DNA of 64,000 nucleotides from Stappia stellulata DSM 5886 (GTDB lineage: Bacteria; Pseudomonadota; Alphaproteobacteria; Rhizobiales; Stappiaceae): the NCBI RefSeq assembly GCF_000423705.1, contig NZ_AUIM01000010.1, positions 406,001-470,000 on the forward strand, in the 5' to 3' direction. The notes under the pieces are model-generated. The model saw only the letters and a program-made list of their open reading frames with translations, was not told where the DNA came from and ran no database searches. The position numbers were made by a program, and so were the translations under genes. Positions 25,562 to 33,645 of this stretch are shown here, piece after piece (position 1 is the first letter of the stretch; every line of letters starts with the position of its first letter).

Positions 25562-26581
25562 ATGCACCTTCCGATCAAACTCACGGCCTGCGCGGTGCTG
25601 GCCTTCACCACCGCCGCCACGGCCCAGGAGGTCACCGTGGCCTCCTGGGGCGGCTCCTACCAGGACGCCCAGAGCAAGGCGATGTTCCAGCCGACCGCCA
25701 AGGAGCTCGGCATCACCGTCAAGGAAGCGACCTTGAGCGGGCTTGCCGACATCCGCCTGCAGGTGCGCTCCGGCGCGGTCGAATGGGATGTGGTCGATCT
25801 CGGCGCCACCGATTGCGCCATCGGCGCCCGCGAAGGGCTGTTTGAAAAGCTCGATTATTCGGTGATCGACGCCCAGGGCATCGATGACAAGATGGTCAAG
25901 GATCACTGGATCGGCGTGATCTACTACTCGACCGTACCGGCATGGAACACCGCGACCGTCAAGGACGGTCCGCAAAGCTGGGCCGATTTCTGGAACGTCA
26001 AGGATTTCCCCGGCGACCGCTCGCTACGCAACCGCCCGCAGGTGATGCTGGAAATGGCACTGCTCGCCGATGGCGTCGCGCCCAAGGACCTCTACCCGCT
26101 CGACGTCGACCGCGCCTTTGCCAAGATCGAGGAGCTGAAGCCCGATATCGCCACCTGGTGGGAATCCGGCGCCCAGTCCGTCCAGCTTGCCAAGGACGGC
26201 GAAATCGACATGATCGCCGCCTGGGACGGACGGCTTTCCGCCGCCATCGCCGACAAGGCGGCCATCGACTTCACCTACAACGAGGGTCTGCTGAACGCCG
26301 ACTGCCTCGCGGTGCCGAAGGGCGCGCCGAACAAGGAGCTGGCCATGAAGGCCATCGCCAAGTTCGTCTCGCCCGAGCAGCAGGCCACTCTCACGCAGCA
26401 CATCTCCTACGGTCCGGTGAACGTGCGCGCCTTCGAGACCGGCCTGATCCCGGAAGAGGCCCAGGGAAAGATCAACACCTTCCCGGCCAATCTGGAAAAG
26501 CAGATCGTCGTTGACGCCGAATGGTGGGGCGAAAACGGCAACCGGATGCGCGAACGCTGGGACAGCATGATCCAGCGCTGA
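25562..26581 (+). CDS. ABC transporter substrate-binding protein, spermidine/putrescine type
   Basis: This 339-residue periplasmic protein has a signal peptide (MHLPIKLTACAVLAFTTAATA), then QEVTVASWGGSYQDAQSKAM, a typical opening of PotD/PotF-like and related binding proteins. The body contains the WADFWNVKDFPGDRSLRNRP segment and the DMIAAWDGRLSAAI strand seen in this group. It is the receptor of the four-gene importer running to 29.5 kb. Polyamines or other small cationic compounds are the likely ligand class. Confidence 0.92.
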   Translation: MHLPIKLTACAVLAFTTAATAQEVTVASWGGSYQDAQSKAMFQPTAKELGITVKEATLSGLADIRLQVRSGAVEWDVVDLGATDCAIGAREGLFEKLDYSVIDAQGIDDKMVKDHWIGVIYYSTVPAWNTATVKDGPQSWADFWNVKDFPGDRSLRNRPQVMLEMALLADGVAPKDLYPLDVDRAFAKIEELKPDIATWWESGAQSVQLAKDGEIDMIAAWDGRLSAAIADKAAIDFTYNEGLLNADCLAVPKGAPNKELAMKAIAKFVSPEQQATLTQHISYGPVNVRAFETGLIPEEAQGKINTFPANLEKQIVVDAEWWGENGNRMRERWDSMIQR

Positions 26582-26593
26582 TCCCGCGTCCCC

Positions 26594-26622
26594 GACCGGC
26601 GGCGCACCGATCGCCGCCGGTC
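26594..26622 (+). other. Stem-loop after the binding-protein gene
   Basis: Perfect 11-bp arms (26594-26604, 26612-26622) of GC-rich sequence lie 12 bp after the binding-protein stop, within the 158-bp gap before the ATPase gene. No U-tract follows. Such a hairpin often gives higher binding-protein than permease expression. Confidence 0.6.
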
Positions 26623-26739
26623 GGACACTGTTTTCCGACCCGGCCGCCCGTCCGGGTCCGGGCGCAAGGCGCCCCGGGCGCGCCCGTGGCGGGCCGCTGG
26701 CCCGGCCGCACCGCCGATCCGCAACACAGGAAGAAATAC

Positions 26740-27816
26740 ATGGCCTGCAGCATCACGATCCGCGATGTCAGGAAGACCTATGGCCAGTTCGTGGCCCTGG
26801 ACAGTGTCGCTCTCGACATCGCTCCGGGAGAGTTTCTGACCCTGCTCGGTCCGTCCGGATCGGGCAAGACCACCCTGCTGATGATCCTCGCCGGTTTCAT
26901 TCGCCCCGAGGCCGGCAGCATCACCGTCGACAGCGACGAGATCCTGCGCAAGCCGCCGCATCTGCGCAATATCGGCATGGTGTTCCAAAACTACGCGCTG
27001 TTTCCGCATATGTCCGTCGGCGAGAATGTCGGCTACCCGCTGAAGCTGCGCAAGGTCGGCGCCGCCGAACGATACGAGCGCGCACGCGAGGCGCTGAAGC
27101 TGGTGCAGCTCGATCACCTGATGGACCGGCGTATCAACCAGCTTTCCGGCGGTCAGCGCCAGCGCGTGGCCCTCGCCCGCGCCATCGTCTTCGAGCCGCA
27201 GATCCTGCTGATGGACGAACCCCTGTCCGCCCTCGACAAGAAGCTGCGCGAGCAGATGCAGATCGAACTGAAGCATCTGCACGACCGGCTCGGCATGACC
27301 ACCGTCTATGTCACCCATGACCAGCGCGAGGCGCTGACCATGTCCGACCGGGTGGCGGTAATGAATCATGGCCATATTCTTCAGGTGGCCCCGCCACGCG
27401 AAATCTATGAGCGGCCCTGCGACCGTTTCGTCGCCGATTTCGTCGGCGAATCCAATTTCCTGCCCGTGGAGATGCGCGGCGATGCGGCGACCTTCGGCGG
27501 CGCCCCCTTGCAGCTGGCCGAGGGCCAGAGCGCCGGCTCCGGAAACAAGGCGCTGCTGGTGCGCCCGGAAAAACTCGACATTCTCGGCGCCACTCCCGCC
27601 CCTGAACACAATCCGATCGACGGTACGGTTGAGGAGCTGGTCTATCAGGGCGAGACCATGCTGATCTATGTGACCCTCACCAGCGGCGAGACCATCGCCC
27701 TGCGTCGCGGCACCCGCCAGCAGGCCCTCAGCGAGATGCCCCGGGTCGGCGAGCCGATCCGCCTTGGCCTGCACCGCGACGACACGGTGCTGATCGACGA
27801 GGCCGCCCATGCATGA
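26740..27816 (+). CDS. ABC transporter ATP-binding protein, PotA type
   Basis: This 358-residue ATPase has Walker A GPSGSGKTTLL, Q-loop VFQNYALFPHMSVGENVGYPL, signature LSGGQRQRVALARA, Walker B ILLMDEPLSALD and the switch His in VYVTHDQREAL. A C-terminal TOBE domain begins near residue 280. The start MACSITIRDVRK at 26740 has GGAA upstream; an in-frame extension is spurious. The stop overlaps the first permease start by 8 bp. It energises uptake by the polyamine-type importer. Confidence 0.95.
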   Translation: MACSITIRDVRKTYGQFVALDSVALDIAPGEFLTLLGPSGSGKTTLLMILAGFIRPEAGSITVDSDEILRKPPHLRNIGMVFQNYALFPHMSVGENVGYPLKLRKVGAAERYERAREALKLVQLDHLMDRRINQLSGGQRQRVALARAIVFEPQILLMDEPLSALDKKLREQMQIELKHLHDRLGMTTVYVTHDQREALTMSDRVAVMNHGHILQVAPPREIYERPCDRFVADFVGESNFLPVEMRGDAATFGGAPLQLAEGQSAGSGNKALLVRPEKLDILGATPAPEHNPIDGTVEELVYQGETMLIYVTLTSGETIALRRGTRQQALSEMPRVGEPIRLGLHRDDTVLIDEAAHA

Positions 27817-28705
27817 CATGACAGCCCCCCAAGGCGGCCACGCGCTGAACCGGAAGGAACTGGCGGCGGACGAGCGGCGCGAGAAGCGCCAGATCCTCGG
27901 GCTTTCCCTGCCCGCCGCGGCGATCATTCTCGTCCTTCTGGTGATCCCGGTCGGCTGGCTGTTCGCCCTGTCCTTCGTCTCCAATGGCGAGATCGGACTG
28001 GCGAACTACACACGGATGATCGAGTACAGCGCTTATCTCTCGATCTTCTCCACCACCATTCTCATCAGCCTGTTCGTCACCTTGCTGTGCATCGTTCTGG
28101 GCTATCCGGTCGCCTATCTGCTTGGCCAGATGCCGCCCCGGCTGGCGACCATCGGCCTCGCTTTCGTCATCATTCCGTTCTGGACCTCGATCCTGGTGCG
28201 CACCTACGCCTGGCTGGTGATCCTGCAACGGCAGGGCATCGTCAACGATGCGCTGATCGGCATCGGCCTGATCGACGAACCCTTGCGCCTTGCCCACAAT
28301 CTGACCGGCACGGTCATCGGCATGACCCATGTGATGCTGCCCTTCCTGGTGTTGCCGCTCTATGCCACGGTCCGCAACATCGACGGTGACCTCATGCGCG
28401 CGGCCAACAACATGGGCGCCTCGCCCGCCCGCGCCTTCCGTGACGTGTTCCTGCCCCTGTCGATGCCCGGGCTGATCGCCGGTTCGCTCCTGGTGTTCAT
28501 CCTGTGCCTGGGCTTTTACGTCACGCCGCAGATCCTCGGCGGCGGCCGCGTCATCATGGTCTCGATGAAGATCCAGCAGAACGTGCAGACCTATTTCGAC
28601 TGGGGTGCCGGCAGCGCTCTTGGCGTGGTCCTGCTGCTGATCGTCTTTGCGATCTTCTATCTTGTCCACCGTCTGGCCGGCCTTGACCGGATCTTCGCGA
28701 GGTAA
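27809..28705 (+). CDS. ABC transporter permease, PotB/PotH type
   Basis: This 298-residue membrane protein has six predicted helices. The ATPase-contact EAA loop reads NNMGASPARAFRDVFLPLSMPG near residue 205. The N-terminal ~30 residues are charged and cytoplasmic. It is one half of the transmembrane channel of the importer, followed 3 bp later by the second permease gene. Confidence 0.94.
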   Translation: MHDMTAPQGGHALNRKELAADERREKRQILGLSLPAAAIILVLLVIPVGWLFALSFVSNGEIGLANYTRMIEYSAYLSIFSTTILISLFVTLLCIVLGYPVAYLLGQMPPRLATIGLAFVIIPFWTSILVRTYAWLVILQRQGIVNDALIGIGLIDEPLRLAHNLTGTVIGMTHVMLPFLVLPLYATVRNIDGDLMRAANNMGASPARAFRDVFLPLSMPGLIAGSLLVFILCLGFYVTPQILGGGRVIMVSMKIQQNVQTYFDWGAGSALGVVLLLIVFAIFYLVHRLAGLDRIFAR

Positions 28706-28708
28706 GCC

Positions 28709-29509
28709 ATGAGTGTCGGTCCCCTTCCCATCGCCCCCTATCGCCGGCTCTGGCTCTACGGGGTTGTCGCCGGCGTCCTGTTCTTCCTGGTCGCGCCGAT
28801 CTTCATCGTCATTCCGATTTCCTTCTCGGATTCGGAATTCCTGGAATTCCCGCCGCGCGGGTTTTCCTTGCGCTGGTACGCGGCCTATTTCAACGATCCG
28901 CAATGGATGGCGGCGACCCGGGTGTCGTTCATCGCCGCCGCCTTGACGGTGCTGTTCGCAACCCCGTTGGGCACCGCCGCTGCCTATGCCATTCACCGGG
29001 CGCAAAGCCGCTGGGTCCGGTCCCTGCACGTTCTGATGCTGCTGCCGCAGATGGTGCCGCTGATCCTGATCGGCATCGGCCTTTTCTATGTCTATATCCA
29101 GCTTGGCCTGGTGAACTCGATGCTTGGCATCGTCCTTGCGCACACCCTTCTGGCGACCCCCTTCGTCGTCGTTACGGTACTGGCAGGCCTTCAAAGCTTC
29201 GACATGACGCAGGAAAAGGTTGCCCGCAGCCTTGGCGCCTCCTGGCCTGTCGCCTTCTTCACGGTGACCCTTCCGCAGATCCGCCTGTCAATGGTCTCCG
29301 GCGCGTTCTTCGCCTTCACCACCTCCCTCGACGAGGTGGTGATCGGCCTGTTCATCGCCGGCGGCGACAACACGGTGCTGACCCGGCGGATGTTCCTGTC
29401 GTTGCGCGACCAGATCGAACCGACCATCGCCGCGATCTCCTCGCTGCTGATCGTCATCACGCTGGCGGCGCTGATCGCCGTCGCCCTGTTCGCCCGAAAG
29501 GCGGACTGA
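28709..29509 (+). CDS. ABC transporter permease, PotC/PotI type
   Basis: This 266-residue protein has six hydrophobic stretches and the EAA loop ARSLGASWPVAFFTVTLPQIR. It completes the importer whose other parts are the binding protein, ATPase and first permease. A rho-independent terminator follows 31 bp after the stop, closing the operon. Confidence 0.94.
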   Translation: MSVGPLPIAPYRRLWLYGVVAGVLFFLVAPIFIVIPISFSDSEFLEFPPRGFSLRWYAAYFNDPQWMAATRVSFIAAALTVLFATPLGTAAAYAIHRAQSRWVRSLHVLMLLPQMVPLILIGIGLFYVYIQLGLVNSMLGIVLAHTLLATPFVVVTVLAGLQSFDMTQEKVARSLGASWPVAFFTVTLPQIRLSMVSGAFFAFTTSLDEVVIGLFIAGGDNTVLTRRMFLSLRDQIEPTIAAISSLLIVITLAALIAVALFARKAD

Positions 29510-29540
29510 CCGCTTTTCCCGCTGCAGGAACGGCAACAAC

Positions 29541-29580
29541 GAAAACAGCCTGCGTCCCGACCGGGGCGCAGGCTGTTTTC
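29541..29580 (+). terminator. Rho-independent terminator of the polyamine-type ABC operon
   Basis: Perfect 14-bp arms (29541-29554, 29567-29580) continue as a few GC pairs into a small loop, and the 3' arm ends in TTTTC followed by ATTTC. The A-rich 5' arm could also give weak termination of minus-strand transcripts. The next ~195 bp to the ipdB stop holds no gene that I can recognise. Confidence 0.88.
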
Positions 29581-29775
29581 ATTTCAAGATCCGGAACCGT
29601 CTCGTCAGCCCGGCGCAGCCGCCGAACCGGGATGCGATCTCCGAAACGACTGCCTGCCCAAACAGCGACAGGAGGTGCTGGTTGCGAACCGACGCCGCCG
29701 CGCTGCCGTCCAAGGCTCGACCGCTCCGGCCCGAGACCGGTCCGGCCTGCCCCGGATCCCGCGTTGGCCTTCGCT

Positions 29776-30579
29776 TCAGGCCGCCTTTTCCCGGATGCCC
29801 TGCGGATTGCCCTTCACGGCACCGGCCCGCTGATCCTCCGGATCGAGACGGCGGATCACCGCAAGATCCTCCGCCGTCGGCATCGCCGTCTCATGAAGGT
29901 CCGGCGCCCGCAACAGCTCAAAACCGGTACCCGCGGCAACCTCATCGAAAGTCACGCCAGGGTGAAGCGAGCGCACCTGCGGTGCATGGTCCGGTCCGCC
30001 GAAGTCCATCACGCACAACGGCGTGACGACGAGGCCGATCCGGATTTCCGGTCGCCGCGCGCCGTCCGGCCAGAGCCGGTCGTTAAAGCCCGCGCTGCAC
30101 ACCACATCGACCTCGCCCGGCACGAAGGTGCGCCGGTCATGGCTCGTCACCAGCATGGAGTTGCGGTGGCAGATGCTGTTGCCGGGAAACCCGCGCACGC
30201 CGAGCATCTGCACCTTGGGCTTTCGGAAGTCCCCGAGACAGGAGATGTTGGCCTGGGCGAACCGGTCGATCTGCACAGGGGTCACCATGGCGTGCCGGCG
30301 GCCGGACCAGAGGCATTCGAACACCCGCCCGTAGGGAAACCAGCCGGCGTGTCCGGGCCGCTCCTCCGGCGCGCAGCCAAGCGGGATCGGCTCCTCGACG
30401 GAGAAGGCCTCGCCATCGGTCAACAGCAGCCGGTCGTTCAAGCGAAGCTTGGCGAGCCCCGCCGCGATCCGGGGCAATGTGCCGATGCCATTCGCCATTA
30501 CCTCTCCATCATCGGCAAAGGCCCGGGCGGCGGCAGTGATCATCAACTCGGCAAGGGTGAATGTCTCAGTGTGGATCAT
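29776..30579 (-). CDS. ipdB: COCHEA-CoA hydrolase beta subunit (CoA-transferase fold)
   Basis: This 267-residue protein of the class I CoA-transferase beta fold closely follows IpdB of actinobacterial steroid degraders: TLAELMITAAARAFADDGEVMANGIGTLPRIAAGLA, GYGRVFECLWSGRRHAMVTPVQIDRFAQANIS-type core and GVRGFPGNSICHRNSM. IpdAB is not a transferase but hydrolyses the last carbon ring of the steroid nucleus in the CoA-linked intermediate COCHEA-CoA. The gene is 9 bp after ipdA. Together with ipdC, ipdF, echA20, fadD3 and fadA6 homologues in this window the assignment is strong. Confidence 0.9.
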   Translation of the reverse strand: MIHTETFTLAELMITAAARAFADDGEVMANGIGTLPRIAAGLAKLRLNDRLLLTDGEAFSVEEPIPLGCAPEERPGHAGWFPYGRVFECLWSGRRHAMVTPVQIDRFAQANISCLGDFRKPKVQMLGVRGFPGNSICHRNSMLVTSHDRRTFVPGEVDVVCSAGFNDRLWPDGARRPEIRIGLVVTPLCVMDFGGPDHAPQVRSLHPGVTFDEVAAGTGFELLRAPDLHETAMPTAEDLAVIRRLDPEDQRAGAVKGNPQGIREKAA

Positions 30580-30588
30580 GGCAGCGCC

Positions 30589-31467
30589 TCACAGATTGGG
30601 GATCGACAGGTTGCGGATCGCATCGGCTCCGCCCACCCGTTCGAGATAAGCCGGCTCATCAGCGCCAACGTAGTCGCTCATGTAGGCGTCCCAGCCACCT
30701 TCCTGGCGCGCGCCATCGCAATAGGTCTTCAGATGCGCCATGTCCCAGCCATAGGCATCATGGGCGGTGGTGGGATGAGCGCCGAGGGGCGCCGCCACCA
30801 CCGTTTCCACCACGGAGCGGTCGAACAGGCTTTTGTGCGCCATGTCGGAATGGCTGAGGTCGAGCCGATCGTGAACCTCCTCCGCCGATACGATCACCCG
30901 GCCGGAGGCGCGGGCGATCAGATTGTCGAAATAGGGATCGCGCCCGTCGGTCTGGACATTGCCCCTCCGGTCGGCGCGGCTGACATGGATCAGCGAGATG
31001 TCCGGCTTCAGTGCCGGCATCGCCACAAGCACGTCCTGCGCGTCATAGGGGGAGGCGATCAGGCGCAGATCCGGATTGTAAGTCAGCACATCGGTGCCCA
31101 TGCCGAGGCGGGTCGGTGCGAAGGGCACGCCTTCGGCAGCCGCCCGCAGGCCAAGCAGGAACATGCCCTCGTCGAGCTCCATCACCTCGATTGCCCCGGC
31201 CTCCCGCGCCTTGCGGAAATAGGGTTCGAGCGGGATCCGGTCGAGCGAGACGAAGCCGTAGATCACCTTGCGCACCTTGCCGGCAGCGCAAAGCATCCCG
31301 ACCTCCGGTCCGCCATAGGCAACCAGGGTCAGATCCTTCAGATCCGAGCGCAGGATTTCCCGAACCAATGCCATCGGCTTGCGCCGCGCGCCCCATCCGC
31401 CAACGCCAATCACCATCCCGTCATGCAGACTGCGGACAGCCTCGCGAAGACTTTTCTGTTTGTTCAT
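30589..31467 (-). CDS. ipdA: COCHEA-CoA hydrolase alpha subunit (CoA-transferase fold)
   Basis: This 292-residue alpha subunit has the class I CoA-transferase opening MNKQKSLREAVRSLHDGMVIGVGGWG and the EVMELDEGMF region (residues 94-102), which holds the acidic residue used in catalysis by this fold (Glu100 is the best candidate). With IpdB it opens the remaining ring during HIP breakdown. Its start has a weak ribosome-binding site. A perfect TCGTCC-N4-GGACGA palindrome lies 89 bp upstream, in the gap separating it from the MaoC gene, so ipdAB probably forms its own regulated transcript. Confidence 0.9.
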   Translation of the reverse strand: MNKQKSLREAVRSLHDGMVIGVGGWGARRKPMALVREILRSDLKDLTLVAYGGPEVGMLCAAGKVRKVIYGFVSLDRIPLEPYFRKAREAGAIEVMELDEGMFLLGLRAAAEGVPFAPTRLGMGTDVLTYNPDLRLIASPYDAQDVLVAMPALKPDISLIHVSRADRRGNVQTDGRDPYFDNLIARASGRVIVSAEEVHDRLDLSHSDMAHKSLFDRSVVETVVAAPLGAHPTTAHDAYGWDMAHLKTYCDGARQEGGWDAYMSDYVGADEPAYLERVGGADAIRNLSIPNL

Positions 31468-31555
31468 GTCATGAACCCGTAGTCGCTGTTGCCCATCGGC
31501 GGAAAGAATTTCCGCCTATTCGCGAAGAGCCTAGAGCGACGGCCGGCATCGCTCA

Positions 31556-31571
31556 TCGTCCGACAGGACGA
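31556..31571. promoter_or_regulatory. HIP-regulon palindrome, site A (upstream of ipdAB)
   Basis: TCGTCC-GACA-GGACGA has perfect 6-bp arms. It lies in the 122-bp gap between the MaoC stop and the ipdA start, on the promoter side of ipdAB. The same motif recurs in front of other HIP-pathway genes in the window. Confidence 0.75.
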
Positions 31572-31589
31572 CCCCCGGCGGCAAATCCG

Positions 31590-32051
31590 CTAGAGAAACG
31601 CATAGCGCTGGAGTGTATCGGCAACGCAGCCCGGCTTTTCGCCTCCCTCCACCTCGATCACCATGCGCACAGTGGTCTGAACCCCGTTCTCGCCGATGGG
31701 TCTGGCATCGAGCAGTTCGCCGCTGGCCCGAATGCGTGCCCCCACGGGCACCGGCGCGGGAAACCGCACCCGGTCAAGCCCATAGTTCACGCCCCAGTCG
31801 AGATTTTCCGGCATGAACAGGTCCGGCAGAAACAGGTTCGTCAGCGACAAGGACAAGAACCCGTGGGCGATGGTCTTGCCGAACGGCCCCTTTGCGGCGC
31901 GCTGCGGATCCACATGCAGCCACTGAAAATCGCCGGTCGCCTGCGCAAACAGGTTGATGCGCTCCTGATCGATGATGAGCCAGTCGCTGGGGCCGAGCGT
32001 TCGGCCGATTTCGCCGATCACTTCATCGGCGGAGCGGAAACGGAATGTCAT
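31590..32051 (-). CDS. MaoC-type (R)-enoyl-CoA hydratase
   Basis: This 153-residue single hot-dog protein carries the hydratase-2 motif FAQATGDFQWLHVDPQRAAKGPFGKTIAHGFLSLSL in two visible parts; the Asp of ATGD and His of LHVD are the catalytic pair, near residues 40-45. It hydrates 2-enoyl-CoA esters. It lies 15 bp after ipdF at the end of the operon that starts with the fused acyl-CoA dehydrogenase. It may hydrate the propionyl side chain of HIP-CoA or a ring-derived enoyl-CoA. Confidence 0.88.
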   Translation of the reverse strand: MTFRFRSADEVIGEIGRTLGPSDWLIIDQERINLFAQATGDFQWLHVDPQRAAKGPFGKTIAHGFLSLSLTNLFLPDLFMPENLDWGVNYGLDRVRFPAPVPVGARIRASGELLDARPIGENGVQTTVRMVIEVEGGEKPGCVADTLQRYAFL

Positions 32052-32066
32052 GCGGCCTTTTCTCCC

Positions 32067-32867
32067 TCACGCATGTTGACTGGACACGGATAGCACCTCG
32101 CCGACCATGTAGGAGGCGTAGTCGCTGGCCAGGAACATGATGACATTGGCCACCTCCCAGACCTCGGCCGCCCGGCCGAAGGCCTCCCGGGCGGAAAGCT
32201 CCTTCAGAACCTCTTCCGGCGCCGAGCGCTTCAGAAAGTCGTGCATGGCGATGGACGGTGAAACCGCATTGACGCGAATGCCGTGATCGGCCGCCTCAAG
32301 GGCGCTGCACCGGGTCAGTGCCATCACCCCCGCCTTGGCGGCGGCGTAATGCGCCTGTCCCTTTTGCGCCCGCCAGCCCAGCACCGAGGCATTGTTGACG
32401 ATGGTGCCACGACGGCGCGGCATCATCGCCCGCATCCCCGCCCGCGTCATCCGGAAGGTGCCGTTCAGCGTCACGTCGAGCACCTTGAGCCAGTCCTCGT
32501 CGGTCATTTCGACGATCGGCTTGACGCCGCCCAGCCCGGCGTTGTTGACCAGAACGTCGATGCCCTCCATCGCCGCGTCGGCCTCGCCGACCAGCGCCTG
32601 CACCTGATCCTCATTGGTGACATCGGCAAGATGCCCGGTCACCGGGGTCTGCGGTGCGATCTCCTTCAGCGCGGCAACAGCCTCATCGAGGCGGCGCTGG
32701 TGAATGTCCGAAATCACCAGCGCCCGCGCGCCTTCCTCCACCGCACGGCGGGCGGTGGCAAAACCGATACCCTGCCCGGCGGCGGCGGTGATCAGCACCG
32801 ACCGCCCCTTGAGCAGCCCATGTCCGGGCACATACGGCGGGCATTGGGAAACTGTGTCAGCGTCCAT
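32067..32867 (-). CDS. ipdF: SDR dehydrogenase of HIP degradation
   Basis: This 266-residue SDR carries the unusual features of IpdF: GHGLLKGRSVLITAAAGQGIG at the N-terminus, SDIHQRRLDEAV after the second strand, NNAGLGG, and VNNASVLGWRAQKGQAHYAA with the catalytic Ser-Tyr-Lys set, then LTRCSALEAADHGIRVNAVSPSIA. In Mycobacterium IpdF oxidises the 5-hydroxyl of 5OH-HIC-type CoA intermediates. The start overlaps the echA20 stop by 11 bp. The sequence ends VSSQHA, close to the family end. Assignment is from remembered family sequence, not a search. Confidence 0.88.
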   Translation of the reverse strand: MDADTVSQCPPYVPGHGLLKGRSVLITAAAGQGIGFATARRAVEEGARALVISDIHQRRLDEAVAALKEIAPQTPVTGHLADVTNEDQVQALVGEADAAMEGIDVLVNNAGLGGVKPIVEMTDEDWLKVLDVTLNGTFRMTRAGMRAMMPRRRGTIVNNASVLGWRAQKGQAHYAAAKAGVMALTRCSALEAADHGIRVNAVSPSIAMHDFLKRSAPEEVLKELSAREAFGRAAEVWEVANVIMFLASDYASYMVGEVLSVSSQHA

Positions 32868-33645
32868 TTGAGCTCATCCCTGGCTTCTTGGAAAAATCCG
32901 CAGTGCCGCCATCGGCAACAAAGGCATCGCGCGTCGCCTGGGAATCCGCCGTCAGATAGGCCTGGGCGGTAAAGCCCTGCTCCCAGCGGTACTGCACCTC
33001 CAGGTCTGCCGCCTCCACGCCGTTGAGCGCCTCCTTGGCAAGCGCAATCATCGCCGGGCTCTTGGCTGCGATCTTGGCCGCCAGCGCCCGCGCCGCCCCG
33101 GCAAGCTCCGCGCGGGGCAGCACCGCCTCGATGCCGCCGAAGCGAAAGGCCTCCCTCGCGCCCACCGGATCCCCGGTAAAATACATCTGCCGCACCTTTT
33201 GCAGCGGAAACAGGCGCTGCAGATGCGCGCCGCCGCCCAGCGCACCGCGATCCACCTCCGGCACGCCAAAGCTTGCGCAGTCGGAGGCGAGCACGATATC
33301 CGCCCCGCCGCAGATGCCGATCCCGCCGCCGAGCACGAAGCCATGCGCGGCGGCGATCACCGGCACCCGGCCACGGTGAATGGCGCGAAAGGTATCGTAA
33401 TTGCCCCGGTTGACCTCATTGATCCGCTCCGGATGCCGCTGCAGCTCCTTGATGTCGACCCCGGCGCAAAACCCGCGCCCCTCGGCGCGGATGATCAGAA
33501 CCCGAACCTCCCGGTCCGCGTTCATCTCGTCCACCGCCCGTGCCAGCGCGGCCCAGCCGGCGCTGTCGAAGGCATTGACCGGCGGATGGTTCAGGACGAT
33601 TTCGCCGATATGATCGCTGACATCGGCAGAAAATGGCGCGCTCAT
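32857..33645 (-). CDS. echA20: Ring-cleaving crotonase-family hydrolase of HIP degradation
   Basis: This 262-residue crotonase-fold protein matches EchA20: PPVNAFDSAGWAALA, IIRAEGRGFCAGVDIKELQR and GFVLGGGIGICGGADIVLASDCASFGVPEVDRGALGGGAHL pieces. The first catalytic glutamate of ordinary enoyl-CoA hydratases is replaced by glycine in GGGIG, while Glu130 in VPEV is kept. EchA20 hydrolyses a ring carbon-carbon bond next to a carbonyl rather than hydrating a double bond. The start overlaps the ipdC stop by 4 bp and has GGGAG upstream. Confidence 0.88.
   Translation of the reverse strand: MSAPFSADVSDHIGEIVLNHPPVNAFDSAGWAALARAVDEMNADREVRVLIIRAEGRGFCAGVDIKELQRHPERINEVNRGNYDTFRAIHRGRVPVIAAAHGFVLGGGIGICGGADIVLASDCASFGVPEVDRGALGGGAHLQRLFPLQKVRQMYFTGDPVGAREAFRFGGIEAVLPRAELAGAARALAAKIAAKSPAMIALAKEALNGVEAADLEVQYRWEQGFTAQAYLTADSQATRDAFVADGGTADFSKKPGMSSNGR

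Noticed and set aside
29776..31467. Annotation as ordinary 3-oxoacid CoA-transferase subunits
   Set aside because: The sequence form and the full set of HIP-pathway neighbours fit the ring-hydrolase IpdAB better, although the fold is the same.
28903..31482. 859-codon plus-strand frame across the second permease, terminator and ipdAB
   Set aside because: It runs through a real permease in another frame, a strong terminator and two antisense genes; no motif supports it.
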